DNA of 64,000 nt from Alphaproteobacteria bacterium (GTDB lineage: Bacteria > Pseudomonadota > Alphaproteobacteria > Paracaedibacterales > CAITNM01), in contig JAJTEE010000003.1 of NCBI GenBank assembly GCA_021298215.1, forward strand, positions 1 to 64,000, written 5' to 3'. Below the pieces are notes generated by a model, which worked only from the letters and a program-made list of their open reading frames with translations, made no database searches and was not told the origin of the DNA. The position numbers were made by a program, and so were the translations under genes. Positions 27,807 to 35,578 of this stretch are shown one piece after another. The first letter of the stretch is position 1. Every line of letters starts with the position of its first letter.

Positions 27807-29446
27807 GCCGATTTTTTTTCATCCACCCACTGATTTTCTAAAAAGATAGCTTGTCCTTTTTCTATTTTCCAAGGCATGAATTCATAATTAGCATAAAGTT
27901 CGCTACCATGTACGTATTGCAGGTGAGAATTTTCATTCGGATTGGTAATGGTCGCACCAAAAAGGGTGGCTATATATTTGGCAAGATCATAATGACTGAT
28001 GATAGGCTGATTTTTTAATGAAGAAATTAAGGCAGGTTTTGGTGCTAATATCCAAATGGGTACATCAGCCACTTCTGGTTGCATTTGGTTGTGTCCAAAA
28101 AGACCTCGTTCTCCTAATAGTTGTCCATGGTCGCTGGTAAAGAGAATTACCGTATCGTCTTGGATATGTGGCTTGATTCGATCATCATAGATTGTTTCGT
28201 CTATTATCATTTTTTTGATTATTGTTAAAATGCACTGTTTCACCCAGTAATCATGATAAGCAATTGCATTTGAATATTCTTGCTGACTTTGTGACGTGCG
28301 ATTCTTATGATCAATTGATTTTGCAAGCTCTGGACGGTATTTTTCATATGCATTAAATGGAGAATGAACGTGACGTAAGTGAATAACGATAAAGTTTTTC
28401 TCACCTAATTCAAGCATTGATAATTTATCAAGTAATGCTTCATCACCTTTTTCGTTTAGGGCATCACGCATGTCTTTTTCTGACGCAAATATATCAACAA
28501 ATTCGGTTCCTGTATCATGAAAAAGCTTTTCATTTTGGCCAGAAAGCACAAAGGTCTTATATCCTTGGTGTTTGGCAAGACGAAAGAGATTGGCTTCTTT
28601 TTTTCTAATAAGGTCAAGAAAGCCGGGATTATGGAAGCTATTAAAGAATGTTTGCAAACATGCACGCGTTGAGACACTGCTGGAAATGCCTTTGGCAAAG
28701 ATAAAATTAGGCATACTTTTTAAAGAATCTAAAAAGGGTGTATTGTTTTCCTTGTAGCCATATAAGTGCATGTATCGGCTACTTAAGCTTTCGCCTACGA
28801 TGAGTACAATATTTTTAACTTTTGAGTGACCATAGGTAATGGTATAGGGTTTGTAGGCAAAATCTTTGTCTTTATGATCTAATCGTACAAGCCAGTCTGA
28901 GAAGGCACGAACCGTATTGTAAATCGTGCTGTAAGTTGGTTTTGTGTAAAAGAAGGAGGGGCCCTTGATGTAAGACAGAACAGGAGTAATTGCGAGAATC
29001 AAGAAAATCAGAATGCCTGTATAAGAATATTTTAGGCGATCTTTTGTATATAAAGGCGCCACGATAATAAGGCTGGTAGAGACAACTAATGTCAACCAAA
29101 CAGGCCACAGGGAATGGGATAGAGATATTCCAGTTTGAAAAATTTCATCGAGCTCAAAAAAAACTTTTGAAATGTCTTGAGAATGGATGGGAGCGCCGAA
29201 ATATGCCCAATGATTTACCTGAATGATTTGGGTAATTATGATTAATCCTAATACAACTTTCAGCACCCAGCGATTACGCACAAAACTCAATGCGCCTGAA
29301 AAACCAATAACGCCAAGGAAAGTGGTAAGAGGAATTCTGCAGGTAAGCATTTTGGTAATGTAACCGAGCAACAAGTCCGGCAAAAGAATTCCAAGGCTTA
29401 TAAGACTTAGAAAAAGAAGATTTAAAACCACAAACAGGCAATCCAT
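27803..29446 (-). CDS. lipid A phosphoethanolamine transferase-like membrane sulfatase-fold enzyme
   Basis: The 547-residue protein has five N-terminal membrane segments (about 1-175), then a soluble alkaline-phosphatase-fold domain. Signatures are IVLIVGESLSSRYMHLYGY (first metal site with E), SVSTRACLQTF with the nucleophile region, HLRHVHSPF, and LFTSDHGQLLGERGLFGHNQ (metal Asp-His). This is the EptA/EptB/CptA family, which moves phosphoethanolamine from phosphatidylethanolamine to lipid A or a related acceptor, leaving diacylglycerol. That product fits the next gene, dgkA, whose end it overlaps by 25 bp. Confidence 0.85.
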   Translation of the reverse strand: MDCLFVVLNLLFLSLISLGILLPDLLLGYITKMLTCRIPLTTFLGVIGFSGALSFVRNRWVLKVVLGLIIITQIIQVNHWAYFGAPIHSQDISKVFFELDEIFQTGISLSHSLWPVWLTLVVSTSLIIVAPLYTKDRLKYSYTGILIFLILAITPVLSYIKGPSFFYTKPTYSTIYNTVRAFSDWLVRLDHKDKDFAYKPYTITYGHSKVKNIVLIVGESLSSRYMHLYGYKENNTPFLDSLKSMPNFIFAKGISSSVSTRACLQTFFNSFHNPGFLDLIRKKEANLFRLAKHQGYKTFVLSGQNEKLFHDTGTEFVDIFASEKDMRDALNEKGDEALLDKLSMLELGEKNFIVIHLRHVHSPFNAYEKYRPELAKSIDHKNRTSQSQQEYSNAIAYHDYWVKQCILTIIKKMIIDETIYDDRIKPHIQDDTVILFTSDHGQLLGERGLFGHNQMQPEVADVPIWILAPKPALISSLKNQPIISHYDLAKYIATLFGATITNPNENSHLQYVHGSELYANYEFMPWKIEKGQAIFLENQWVDEKKSA

Positions 29447-29775
29447 ACAAAAGCTACAAGCACGAGTGCTAGCAAAACAGCGGCGGATGCTGCATCTTTT
29501 ACAAAGCCAATAGCAAGATCATGTTCCATGGTGACTCGGTCGGCTAGTCGTTCAATAGCGCTGTTGATTAATTCTAGAGATAGCACAACTAAGTATACCG
29601 CTAACATAATCATTTTTCTAAACATTGATACCTGGAAGAAATACAGAGATATCAATAAAAAAGGGAGAAGATAAACCTCTAAGCGAAAGGAATAATCGTT
29701 TTTAAATGTTGCTTTTATGCCTGTGCAGGAATACATAAGACTTTTTTTGAGTTTGTTGATCATAGCGCTTACCAT
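29422..29775 (-). CDS. dgkA: diacylglycerol kinase
   Basis: The 117-residue protein shows three membrane segments and the DgkA motif ELINSAIERLADRV (about 69-82), with an N-terminal amphipathic stretch including CTGIKATFKNDYSFRLE. It phosphorylates diacylglycerol to phosphatidic acid. In the same operon as an EptA-like enzyme, it would recycle the diacylglycerol that enzyme releases. Start may be 29775 or the second Met at 29763; neither has a clear RBS. Confidence 0.92.
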   Translation of the reverse strand: MVSAMINKLKKSLMYSCTGIKATFKNDYSFRLEVYLLPFLLISLYFFQVSMFRKMIMLAVYLVVLSLELINSAIERLADRVTMEHDLAIGFVKDAASAAVLLALVLVAFVWIACLWF

Positions 29776-29830
29776 TTATTTACTTTTACTTTGCTAGAGT
29801 TTTTAGTAACAAGCAAGATTAAGTGTTTAT

Positions 29831-30265
29831 TTGAGTCGTCTTTTAAGTGCATTAAACAAAATATTAAGAGTAAAGCAGCACAATATTGATCAACTGCGTC
29901 AACGGGCTTCACTGCTTACTGAGCAAATTGCCTTACGTCAGTTGGCTATTGAAAAAAATATATCTCACATTAATACCGAGCGACTAATTGCATCTGTAAA
30001 TATCACAGGTTCAGATACTCTTGAGGTATTTGTGAAGCAAAAAACACAGCAAAATAAACAATACAACCAAGAGTGTGAGGAGCTTCAGCTGCTGGCTAAC
30101 GAAGTGCAGGAGCAATTATATAATGCATATGTCGAGCAAAAGCAGTTCGAAAAAGTTAAAAATTCTGAGCAAATTAAAATCGATAACGAAGAAAAACGCA
30201 AGGAAATTCAAGTAATTGATGAAATAGCGCGGCAGATAAATATAAATAATTTGACTAAAAATTAA
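29831..30265 (+). CDS. FliJ-like coiled-coil protein (candidate flagellar export chaperone)
   Basis: The 144-residue protein is almost entirely helical and heptad-like, rich in Gln, Glu, Lys and Ile (residues 15-55 and 70-130), without membrane segment or signal peptide. Length, coiled-coil plan and the N-terminal LNKILRVKQHNIDQL resemble FliJ, which escorts flagellar export substrates and contacts FliI. FliI is not here. The call is by architecture, because FliJ sequences are poorly conserved. The TTG start lacks a strong RBS. Confidence 0.45.
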   Translation: MSRLLSALNKILRVKQHNIDQLRQRASLLTEQIALRQLAIEKNISHINTERLIASVNITGSDTLEVFVKQKTQQNKQYNQECEELQLLANEVQEQLYNAYVEQKQFEKVKNSEQIKIDNEEKRKEIQVIDEIARQININNLTKN

Positions 30266-30334
30266 ATAAAATTTACAATAAATTGTAGTATTGATCTACA
30301 TAGATTAAATTTACAGAGTGAGGGTAAAAAAACT

Positions 30335-31006
30335 ATGGGTAAATATCTTTCTGAAGGTTTAGGGACGTGTCTTTTAGTGCTTTTCGGTTGCGGAAGTGCT
30401 GTGTTGGCAGGAGCCCATATAGGTTTAGTTGGAGTAGCATTAGCATTTGGTTTTGCTTTATTGATACTCACGTACTGGTTAGGACCAATCTCCGGTTGCC
30501 ACCTTAATCCGGCTGTTACAATTACGTTAGCATGCACAAAAAAATTTCCAATGAGTGAAGTCGCTCCCTATATTGTTTCGCAGCTCGTGGGCGCTGTTCT
30601 TGGCGCGTACTTGTTATTGCATATTGCACATGGGCATGCTCATTTTAGTTTAGAGGCTGGCTTTGCTTGCAATGGTTTCGGTGAGCATTCTCCCGGAGGA
30701 TTCTCAGAGCTTAGTTGTCTGATTACAGAAGCGGTGATGACGACGGTATTACTTTTGGCAGCACTTGCAACAACGCGTAAAAAATTTCCAACAGATGTGA
30801 CAGGCCTATTTATGGGTGTGACACTTGCTTCAATTCACTTACTAAGTATTCCTGTTACGAATACATCAGTGAACATAGCGCGAAGCCTTGGTGTTGCTGT
30901 CATTCACGGTGGGTGGGCAATGCACCAACTATGGTTGTTTGGTGTAGCACAACTTATTGCTATAGTTGTGGCTATTGTTCTCTTCAGAGCTATTGAAGAA
31001 AACTAA
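30335..31006 (+). CDS. aqpZ: aquaporin Z-type water channel with altered second NPA motif
   Basis: The 223-residue membrane protein has six segments, a first NPA loop in SGCHLNPAVTITL and the second loop PVTNTSVNIARSLG, where the usual NPA is NIA. The selectivity residues of AqpZ (His near SIHLLSIPVTNTS, Thr in TNTS, Arg after the NPA) are retained, and the C-terminal HGGWAMHQLWLFGVAQ matches the AqpZ group. A water or small-solute channel is expected, perhaps with altered pore behaviour. An intrinsic terminator follows. Confidence 0.93.
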   Translation: MGKYLSEGLGTCLLVLFGCGSAVLAGAHIGLVGVALAFGFALLILTYWLGPISGCHLNPAVTITLACTKKFPMSEVAPYIVSQLVGAVLGAYLLLHIAHGHAHFSLEAGFACNGFGEHSPGGFSELSCLITEAVMTTVLLLAALATTRKKFPTDVTGLFMGVTLASIHLLSIPVTNTSVNIARSLGVAVIHGGWAMHQLWLFGVAQLIAIVVAIVLFRAIEEN

Positions 31007-31030
31007 AATATATTGTTAAAAGCTTAAGCG

Positions 31031-31056
31031 AAAAGCCCCCTAAAGGGGGCTTTTTT
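31031..31056 (+). terminator. intrinsic terminator after aqpZ
   Basis: AAAAGCCCCC (31031-31040) pairs with GGGGGCTTTT (31045-31054) around loop TAAA and runs into TTTTTT. Typical rho-independent terminator. Confidence 0.92.
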
Positions 31057-31110
31057 CATTGACAATACAAAGAAATTTCTTTAATAGAGGATAATATTTT
31101 TTATTATCTA

Positions 31111-32166
31111 GTGACTATGAGTAAAGTATTTATATTTTTAGTGTATTGTTTCGTAAATTTAAACTGTGTGGTAACGACTGAAGAGAGTGCAAGTTCAGCA
31201 GAAAGAATTTGGCTCAGAAAAGCAAGTGTAGACGATGTAGCCTTGATAGCGCCGTCTGGTGTTGATGAATCTGAAATAGAAGAGTTTAAAGGGCAAATAA
31301 GAAATCAAATAGAATCTCAAGAAGGTTGCGATATTTGTGGTACGTATCTTGTTTTCAAAGATGATACTAAAATCGGTTTGGTTACGCTTTCGAATAGTTC
31401 GCAAGAATACTATCAAAGCTCTTCTCATATATATGGATTTGATACCGGAGAATATATAGATCGAACTATTTTTCTGGATAGAATTTATGTAGGCAAGGGA
31501 TACTTTCGGCAACTTCATGCTGCAGTAATGGATTTAATAATCCCTTTTATAGGAAGGACTCATAATGTGCTTGGCTTTGATGGCAAGTTGACAATGAGCA
31601 GCAACCCTTTGAAGGGTACAAGAGGATTAATTGACTTGTCTAATATTCCTAGTCTTCGAGCAGGGTTAAAAGCAGGCGGTACTCTTGCTTGGGTTGATGA
31701 CGATCATGAACATTGGATTATGGAGTTTCCTGCGAGGATGCCGTCAAATGAAGTAGAAAAAGAGCTTCTAAAAATTGCTGAAAAAATTATAGATGCGTCT
31801 CTTTCGAGCTTTCAAATTAAAAATTCTGAGGAAGTAAAAAAAACGTGTTTGGCAGAAGCTAGTTTATTAATTCAAAATGATTTAGAGAATTTCGGAATTT
31901 TTGGTGAAAGTGATTTCTTGGAAAGAATAATTGATCAATTTGTTCAAGTTTTTGTGGATGAGAGAAATAAGGAAAAAATACGAGAATCACTCGGAACTCG
32001 CATGATAACGGATGAGTATACAGATTCACAAAAAGAATTTTTAAATACTCTCATGGAAAAAGTATTGGAAAACTATTTTCATGAAGAGGGGGCAATACCC
32101 TCTACCATAATAGCTCGAGAAGCTCTTTCTACCTATTATTATCCATGGATAAAGCTTTTTAAATGA
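31111..32166 (+). CDS. exported GNAT-like protein with helical C-terminal domain
   Basis: Residues 1-20 (MTMSKVFIFLVYCFVNLNC) look like a signal peptide. Residues about 32-205 resemble a GNAT acetyltransferase fold: IWLRKASVDDVALIAPSG, CGTYLVFKDDTKIGLVTLSNS, IFLDRIYVGKGYFRQLHAAVMD in place of the acetyl-CoA loop, and SLRAGLKAGGTLAW as the beta5 region. The C-terminal about 145 residues are acidic and helical. The acetyl-CoA binding motif is degenerate. An acetyltransferase with a signal peptide would need acetyl-CoA outside the bacterium, which suggests a host-directed role. Start GTG 31111 or ATG 31117. Confidence 0.55.
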   Translation: MTMSKVFIFLVYCFVNLNCVVTTEESASSAERIWLRKASVDDVALIAPSGVDESEIEEFKGQIRNQIESQEGCDICGTYLVFKDDTKIGLVTLSNSSQEYYQSSSHIYGFDTGEYIDRTIFLDRIYVGKGYFRQLHAAVMDLIIPFIGRTHNVLGFDGKLTMSSNPLKGTRGLIDLSNIPSLRAGLKAGGTLAWVDDDHEHWIMEFPARMPSNEVEKELLKIAEKIIDASLSSFQIKNSEEVKKTCLAEASLLIQNDLENFGIFGESDFLERIIDQFVQVFVDERNKEKIRESLGTRMITDEYTDSQKEFLNTLMEKVLENYFHEEGAIPSTIIAREALSTYYYPWIKLFK

Positions 32167-32248
32167 GGAGATTTTTGTAGTTTAAAGATTTACTTTCAGC
32201 ATAATTTCTATTATGTAGTGGGTGGTTACCCTATCCAAAGGTAAGCAT

Positions 32249-32506
32249 ATGCACAAGTGGTATAGAAAATATATGCTGGTAGTTGGAATTCTTGGGCAAT
32301 TCCTTTTTTATTCTCAATTTTATACGATTATTCACCACAAGAGTGCGACAAATGTATCCTTAGAAGGATTTTTGTGTTCTTTAATCACCGTAATAAGTTG
32401 GTTGATCTATGGGGTAATCATGCGCGACAAGGTGCTGATCATCTCAAACATTGTTGGTCTTCTTGGGGCCTTTGGAGTTGTTATCGCAATTTTAATTTAT
32501 CAATAG
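32249..32506 (+). CDS. SemiSWEET/PQ-loop sugar transporter
   Basis: I start at ATG 32249, which has AAGG at 32238-32241. The 85-residue protein has three membrane segments of the SemiSWEET type: LVVGILGQFLFYSQFYTIIH, LEGFLCSLITVISWLIYG (the conserved W and G), and IISNIVGLLGAFGVV. It works as a dimer for passive sugar transport. The upstream in-frame GTG at 32222 is less likely. It converges with the gene on the other strand, 1 bp between stops. Confidence 0.85.
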   Translation: MHKWYRKYMLVVGILGQFLFYSQFYTIIHHKSATNVSLEGFLCSLITVISWLIYGVIMRDKVLIISNIVGLLGAFGVVIAILIYQ

Positions 32507-32507
32507 T

Positions 32508-32810
32508 TTACGGAGATGTTGGGGTATCTTCCAAAGGAGTATCTGGAAGCTTACTTTTTAAAACGCCAGTGTTATGAGATAAGTTTATCTCTAAAGATCT
32601 TGCTCTCTCTTCAACAGTGGTTAAGCGGTGCTCCATTTCCTTGGAAAAATTTTTAAAAGAGGTTTGAAGATTCGTAATATCATTTTCGATAACATCGATT
32701 TTTCTCCGCTCTTCCTTTTTGTTTTTCCATCTTTCGATAATGAGCGGGGGCAATAAACCAGCAAGGAAACCAAGTAGGGCAGGGATTAAAAATTTCCAGT
32801 CAAAAATCAT
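32508..32810 (-). CDS. small membrane-anchored coiled-coil protein, unknown
   Basis: The 100-residue protein has one N-terminal hydrophobic segment (residues 7-25, LIPALLGFLAGLLPPLII), followed by a basic and then a heptad-like helical region (38-75, DVIENDITNLQTSFKNFSKEME) and a Pro/Asp/Thr-rich end. It may anchor a coiled coil to the inner membrane. No family recognised. A clear RBS (AGGAGG) precedes the start. Confidence 0.65.
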   Translation of the reverse strand: MIFDWKFLIPALLGFLAGLLPPLIIERWKNKKEERRKIDVIENDITNLQTSFKNFSKEMEHRLTTVEERARSLEINLSHNTGVLKSKLPDTPLEDTPTSP

Positions 32811-32890
32811 AATTTCCTCCTGTACATTCGGTTTGGAATTTAAAGTTGAGTCATCCGAACGTGGAAATAATACAATAAAATGTTAGCTTT

Positions 32891-33373
32891 TTAAACTAAA
32901 AAATGGTCTTCTTCGCACTCGAGCTTATCGGAAAATACGGTACAGCTGCTAAGATGGATAGTGCCTGTTTTCCCCTCTGGTGTTTTAGCTTCACAAAAGG
33001 ACCCTGCGCCAAAATCAAAAACGCCGGTAATATGAGCAAGGATTTTACCATTGGCAATCAAAGGTTGCCCTATTAATTTTTCATAGTAGACTTCATCTTC
33101 TGAGGAAGGGGGAAGCTGATCCTCAAAAACAAATAGTTGGGTGCCTTTTAAAATTTCTGCTTGGTTACGGGTTGTAACCCCTTCAATAAAAGCAATGACC
33201 GAATATGGAGGTTTAATGGTAGTTATATTGACAACAATGGGTTCGTGTTTTTGATTTACGAGAGTTCCGTATTCTATAAGATTTTCTGGAGAAGTGGTAA
33301 AGGTTTTAATTTTAACTTGGCCTTTAATACCATGCGCTGCAACAATTTGACCAAGACAAATAAGACGATTCAT
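32891..33373 (-). CDS. rimM: ribosome maturation factor RimM
   Basis: The 160-residue protein is RimM, needed for 30S assembly (binds S19). It has the N-terminal beta barrel start LICLGQIVAAHGIKGQVKIKTF and the PRC-type C-terminal half, YEKLIGQPLIANGK and VFDFGAGSFCEAKTP. It follows rpsP (55 bp). The usual downstream trmD and rplS are missing; a small unrelated membrane protein gene lies there instead. Confidence 0.95.
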   Translation of the reverse strand: MNRLICLGQIVAAHGIKGQVKIKTFTTSPENLIEYGTLVNQKHEPIVVNITTIKPPYSVIAFIEGVTTRNQAEILKGTQLFVFEDQLPPSSEDEVYYEKLIGQPLIANGKILAHITGVFDFGAGSFCEAKTPEGKTGTIHLSSCTVFSDKLECEEDHFLV

Positions 33374-33388
33374 TTATAAACTTTGATA

Positions 33389-33410
33389 TCCCGTGGCAAG
33401 AACCACGGGA
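33389..33410 (-). other. 8-bp hairpin between rpsP and rimM
   Basis: TCCCGTGG (33389-33396) pairs perfectly with CCACGGGA (33403-33410) over a 6-nt loop inside the 54-bp rpsP-rimM spacer. No T run follows on the minus strand, so it may be a processing or attenuation element setting the rpsP/rimM ratio. Confidence 0.45.
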
Positions 33411-33427
33411 AATATATAGAAAAGCAT

Positions 33428-33952
33428 TTAAGCAGTTGGTTCAGAAGATTCTTCAGCCGGGGCTTCCGCTGGTACTTCTTCTGCAGGTGCAGTAACTTCT
33501 TCAACAGGAGCTTCTGCTGGAGTTTCTGTGGGAACTTCAACTGGTGCGCTTGCTTCTTCCGCTGGCGCTGCTACTGGTTCAGGAGCTGGTGCCGCAGCAG
33601 CAGTTGCTGCTGCTGAGGCTGCTTCTTCAGCTGCTTTTAAACGCTCTTGCGCTTTTTTCTTAGGCTGAGATTTCTTTGGAGTAACGCTATTTGCTGGTTT
33701 TTCAACTAAATTGATATTTGCTAAAAAGCCAATAACGCGATCTGTTGGTTGAGCCCCTACAGAAAGCCAGTATTTTGCTCGCTCAGCATTAAGAACAACG
33801 CGTTCTTTATGACCATGCTCTAAGAATGGGTTGTATGAACCAATACGTTCAACAAAACGACCATCTCTTGGTGCTGTAGCTTCAGCTACCACAATACGAT
33901 AGAAAGGACGCTTTTTCGCACCACCACGAGCCAAGCGAATTTTTAATGCCAT
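33428..33952 (-). CDS. rpsP: 30S ribosomal protein S16 with long Ala/Pro/Glu-rich tail
   Basis: Residues 1-85 are a normal S16: [38 protein letters not shown], then [15 protein letters not shown]. Usual S16 is 80-100 residues, but this one has 174. The extra about 85 residues start with a Lys-rich linker ([20 protein letters not shown]) and continue as an Ala/Pro/Glu low-complexity tail built of PAE, APVE, APAEE steps. The core is certainly S16. The tail is likely disordered and extends from the ribosome. Part of the ffh-rpsP-rimM run. Confidence 0.96.
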   Translation of the reverse strand: MALKIRLARGGAKKRPFYRIVVAEATAPRDGRFVERIGSYNPFLEHGHKERVVLNAERAKYWLSVGAQPTDRVIGFLANINLVEKPANSVTPKKSQPKKKAQERLKAAEEAASAAATAAAAPAPEPVAAPAEEASAPVEVPTETPAEAPVEEVTAPAEEVPAEAPAEESSEPTA

Positions 33953-33975
33953 GTGTATTACTCCTTAAACACTTT

Positions 33976-35328
33976 TTACATTCCACGCATCATTGCGCCT
34001 AAACCTTGGCGCATGAAACCTTTTTGCCCCATCTTGCCCATCCGTTTGAACATTGTTTGCATTTGTTCAAACTGTTTGAGCAAGCGGTTAACTTCCATGA
34101 CTTGCACCCCAGCACCTAAAGCAATACGCTTGCGGCGTGATCCATTTAAGATAGTGGGGTTTCGTCGTTCTTTTTTGGTCATAGACCGAATAACAGCAAG
34201 CTGTCGACGAACGAGGCTGTCATCAAGGCCAGCCCCTTCCAGTTTATCTTGTATTTTGCCAATCCCTGGCAAAAAACCAAGCATACTCGAGAGGCCGCCC
34301 ATTTTTTGCATGCCTTCTAGTTGCTTAGCCATATCATTCAAATCAAAATGCCCTTTTTCTAATTTTTTTGCAAGCTTTTCTTGATCTTCACTTTCAGCAA
34401 GCGCTGAAGCGCGCTCAACCAAGGCTACTATATCTCCCATATCAAGGATACGGCTAGCAACACGATGCGGGTCAAATATTTCTAATTGGTCAACGCGTTC
34501 ACCCATACCCAAAAATTTAATCGGGCAACCGGTAACATGACGCATCGAAAGGGCAGCGCCGCCTCGTCCATCACCATCAGCACGGGTGAGAATAATAGAC
34601 GTAATGCCTATTGCATCGTTGAAATTTTTGGCAATATTCACCGCGTCTTGTCCGGTTAGGCTGTCGGCGACTAAAAATGTTTCGATAGGTTTAGAAAGGG
34701 CTTTTATCTCTTTTAGTTCAGTCATCAAATCATCGTCAATGTGTAAACGACCAGCTGTATCTAAGATAATAACATCGGTGTTCTGCTTTTTAGCATCACT
34801 AATAGCTCGCTTAGTAATAGCTAAGGGCTTCTCCTTTTCAACAATAGGAAGGCTTGGGATATCCATCTGCCTCGCAAGATTTTCTAGCTGCAGCTGTGCA
34901 GCCGGACGGTAGACGTCTAAAGAAGCAAGAAGAACATTTTTTTTAAATTTTGTTGTGAGAAGTTTTGCAAGCTTTGCCGACGTAGTGGTTTTTCCTGATC
35001 CTTGTAGGCCGGTCATTAAAATGACCATGGGGGAAGGTGCTGCCAAATTGATTGGTTCAGGTTCATTACCAAGCGCATGGATTAGCTGCTCGTTAACAAT
35101 TTTAACAACCATCTGAGCTGGATTAATGCTTTTGATAAACTCTTGGCCGATAGCTTTTTCTTTAGCTTGCTCGATAAATTCTTTAACTACAGGAAGGGCG
35201 ACGTCAGCTTCCAGAAGCGCAATGCGTATTTCGCGCATAGCCTCATTAACATCATCTTCCGATAAAGTGCCACGCCCCTTTAATCGGTCAAAAATTCCGG
35301 ATAAGCGCTCAGATAGTGACTTATACAT
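33976..35328 (-). CDS. ffh: signal recognition particle protein Ffh
   Basis: The 450-residue protein is SRP54: N domain (MYKSLSERLSGIFDRLKG), the G domain with GLQGSGKTTTSAKLA (about 107-121), LDTAGR, TRADGD, and the methionine-rich M domain (MQTMFKRMGKMGQKGFM, MMRGM). It targets membrane proteins with 4.5S RNA and FtsY. It begins the ffh-rpsP-rimM run in the usual alphaproteobacterial order, with 23 bp to rpsP. Confidence 0.98.
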   Translation of the reverse strand: MYKSLSERLSGIFDRLKGRGTLSEDDVNEAMREIRIALLEADVALPVVKEFIEQAKEKAIGQEFIKSINPAQMVVKIVNEQLIHALGNEPEPINLAAPSPMVILMTGLQGSGKTTTSAKLAKLLTTKFKKNVLLASLDVYRPAAQLQLENLARQMDIPSLPIVEKEKPLAITKRAISDAKKQNTDVIILDTAGRLHIDDDLMTELKEIKALSKPIETFLVADSLTGQDAVNIAKNFNDAIGITSIILTRADGDGRGGAALSMRHVTGCPIKFLGMGERVDQLEIFDPHRVASRILDMGDIVALVERASALAESEDQEKLAKKLEKGHFDLNDMAKQLEGMQKMGGLSSMLGFLPGIGKIQDKLEGAGLDDSLVRRQLAVIRSMTKKERRNPTILNGSRRKRIALGAGVQVMEVNRLLKQFEQMQTMFKRMGKMGQKGFMRQGLGAMMRGM

Positions 35329-35437
35329 AAAACCTCATAAACATACCCATAAAATAGGAAAAATTAGAGTGAATTACAAGGATTATAGTCTATTTAACAT
35401 TTTGGTTTTACCAACGTTAATGGAATGCCTTATGTGT

Positions 35438-35578
35438 TTAGTCGTCCCATTCAAGAAGAGTCTGCGTGGTAGATTTATTGGTGATTTCAGCAGTACCTGG
35501 TTTGAGATTATCAAAAAGGGGAAGGTGGCAAAATAAAATCTGGCATAAAAGAAAAAGAAGAGTAATCAATTTCTTCAT
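35438..35578 (-). CDS. possible 46-residue secreted peptide in another frame
   Basis: In a frame different from the 360-residue gene upstream, a start at 35578 gives MKKLITLLFLLCQILFC followed by about 29 residues, the pattern of a signal peptide (possible Cys at 17). It overlaps the last about 70 bp of that gene and continues past its stop. No strong RBS is visible, so it may be a chance ORF in an AT-rich 3' end. Confidence 0.2.
   Translation of the reverse strand: MKKLITLLFLLCQILFCHLPLFDNLKPGTAEITNKSTTQTLLEWDD

Noticed and set aside
33383..33616. Cys/Phe/Arg-rich reading frame opposite the rpsP tail
   Set aside because: It is the antisense of the GCT-rich Ala/Pro/Glu tail; the odd composition is produced by that repeat and there is no RBS.
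33953..34384. 143-residue reading frame on the plus strand inside ffh
   Set aside because: Antisense of a certain conserved gene, starting at the rpsP-ffh spacer without a family match or plausible RBS.
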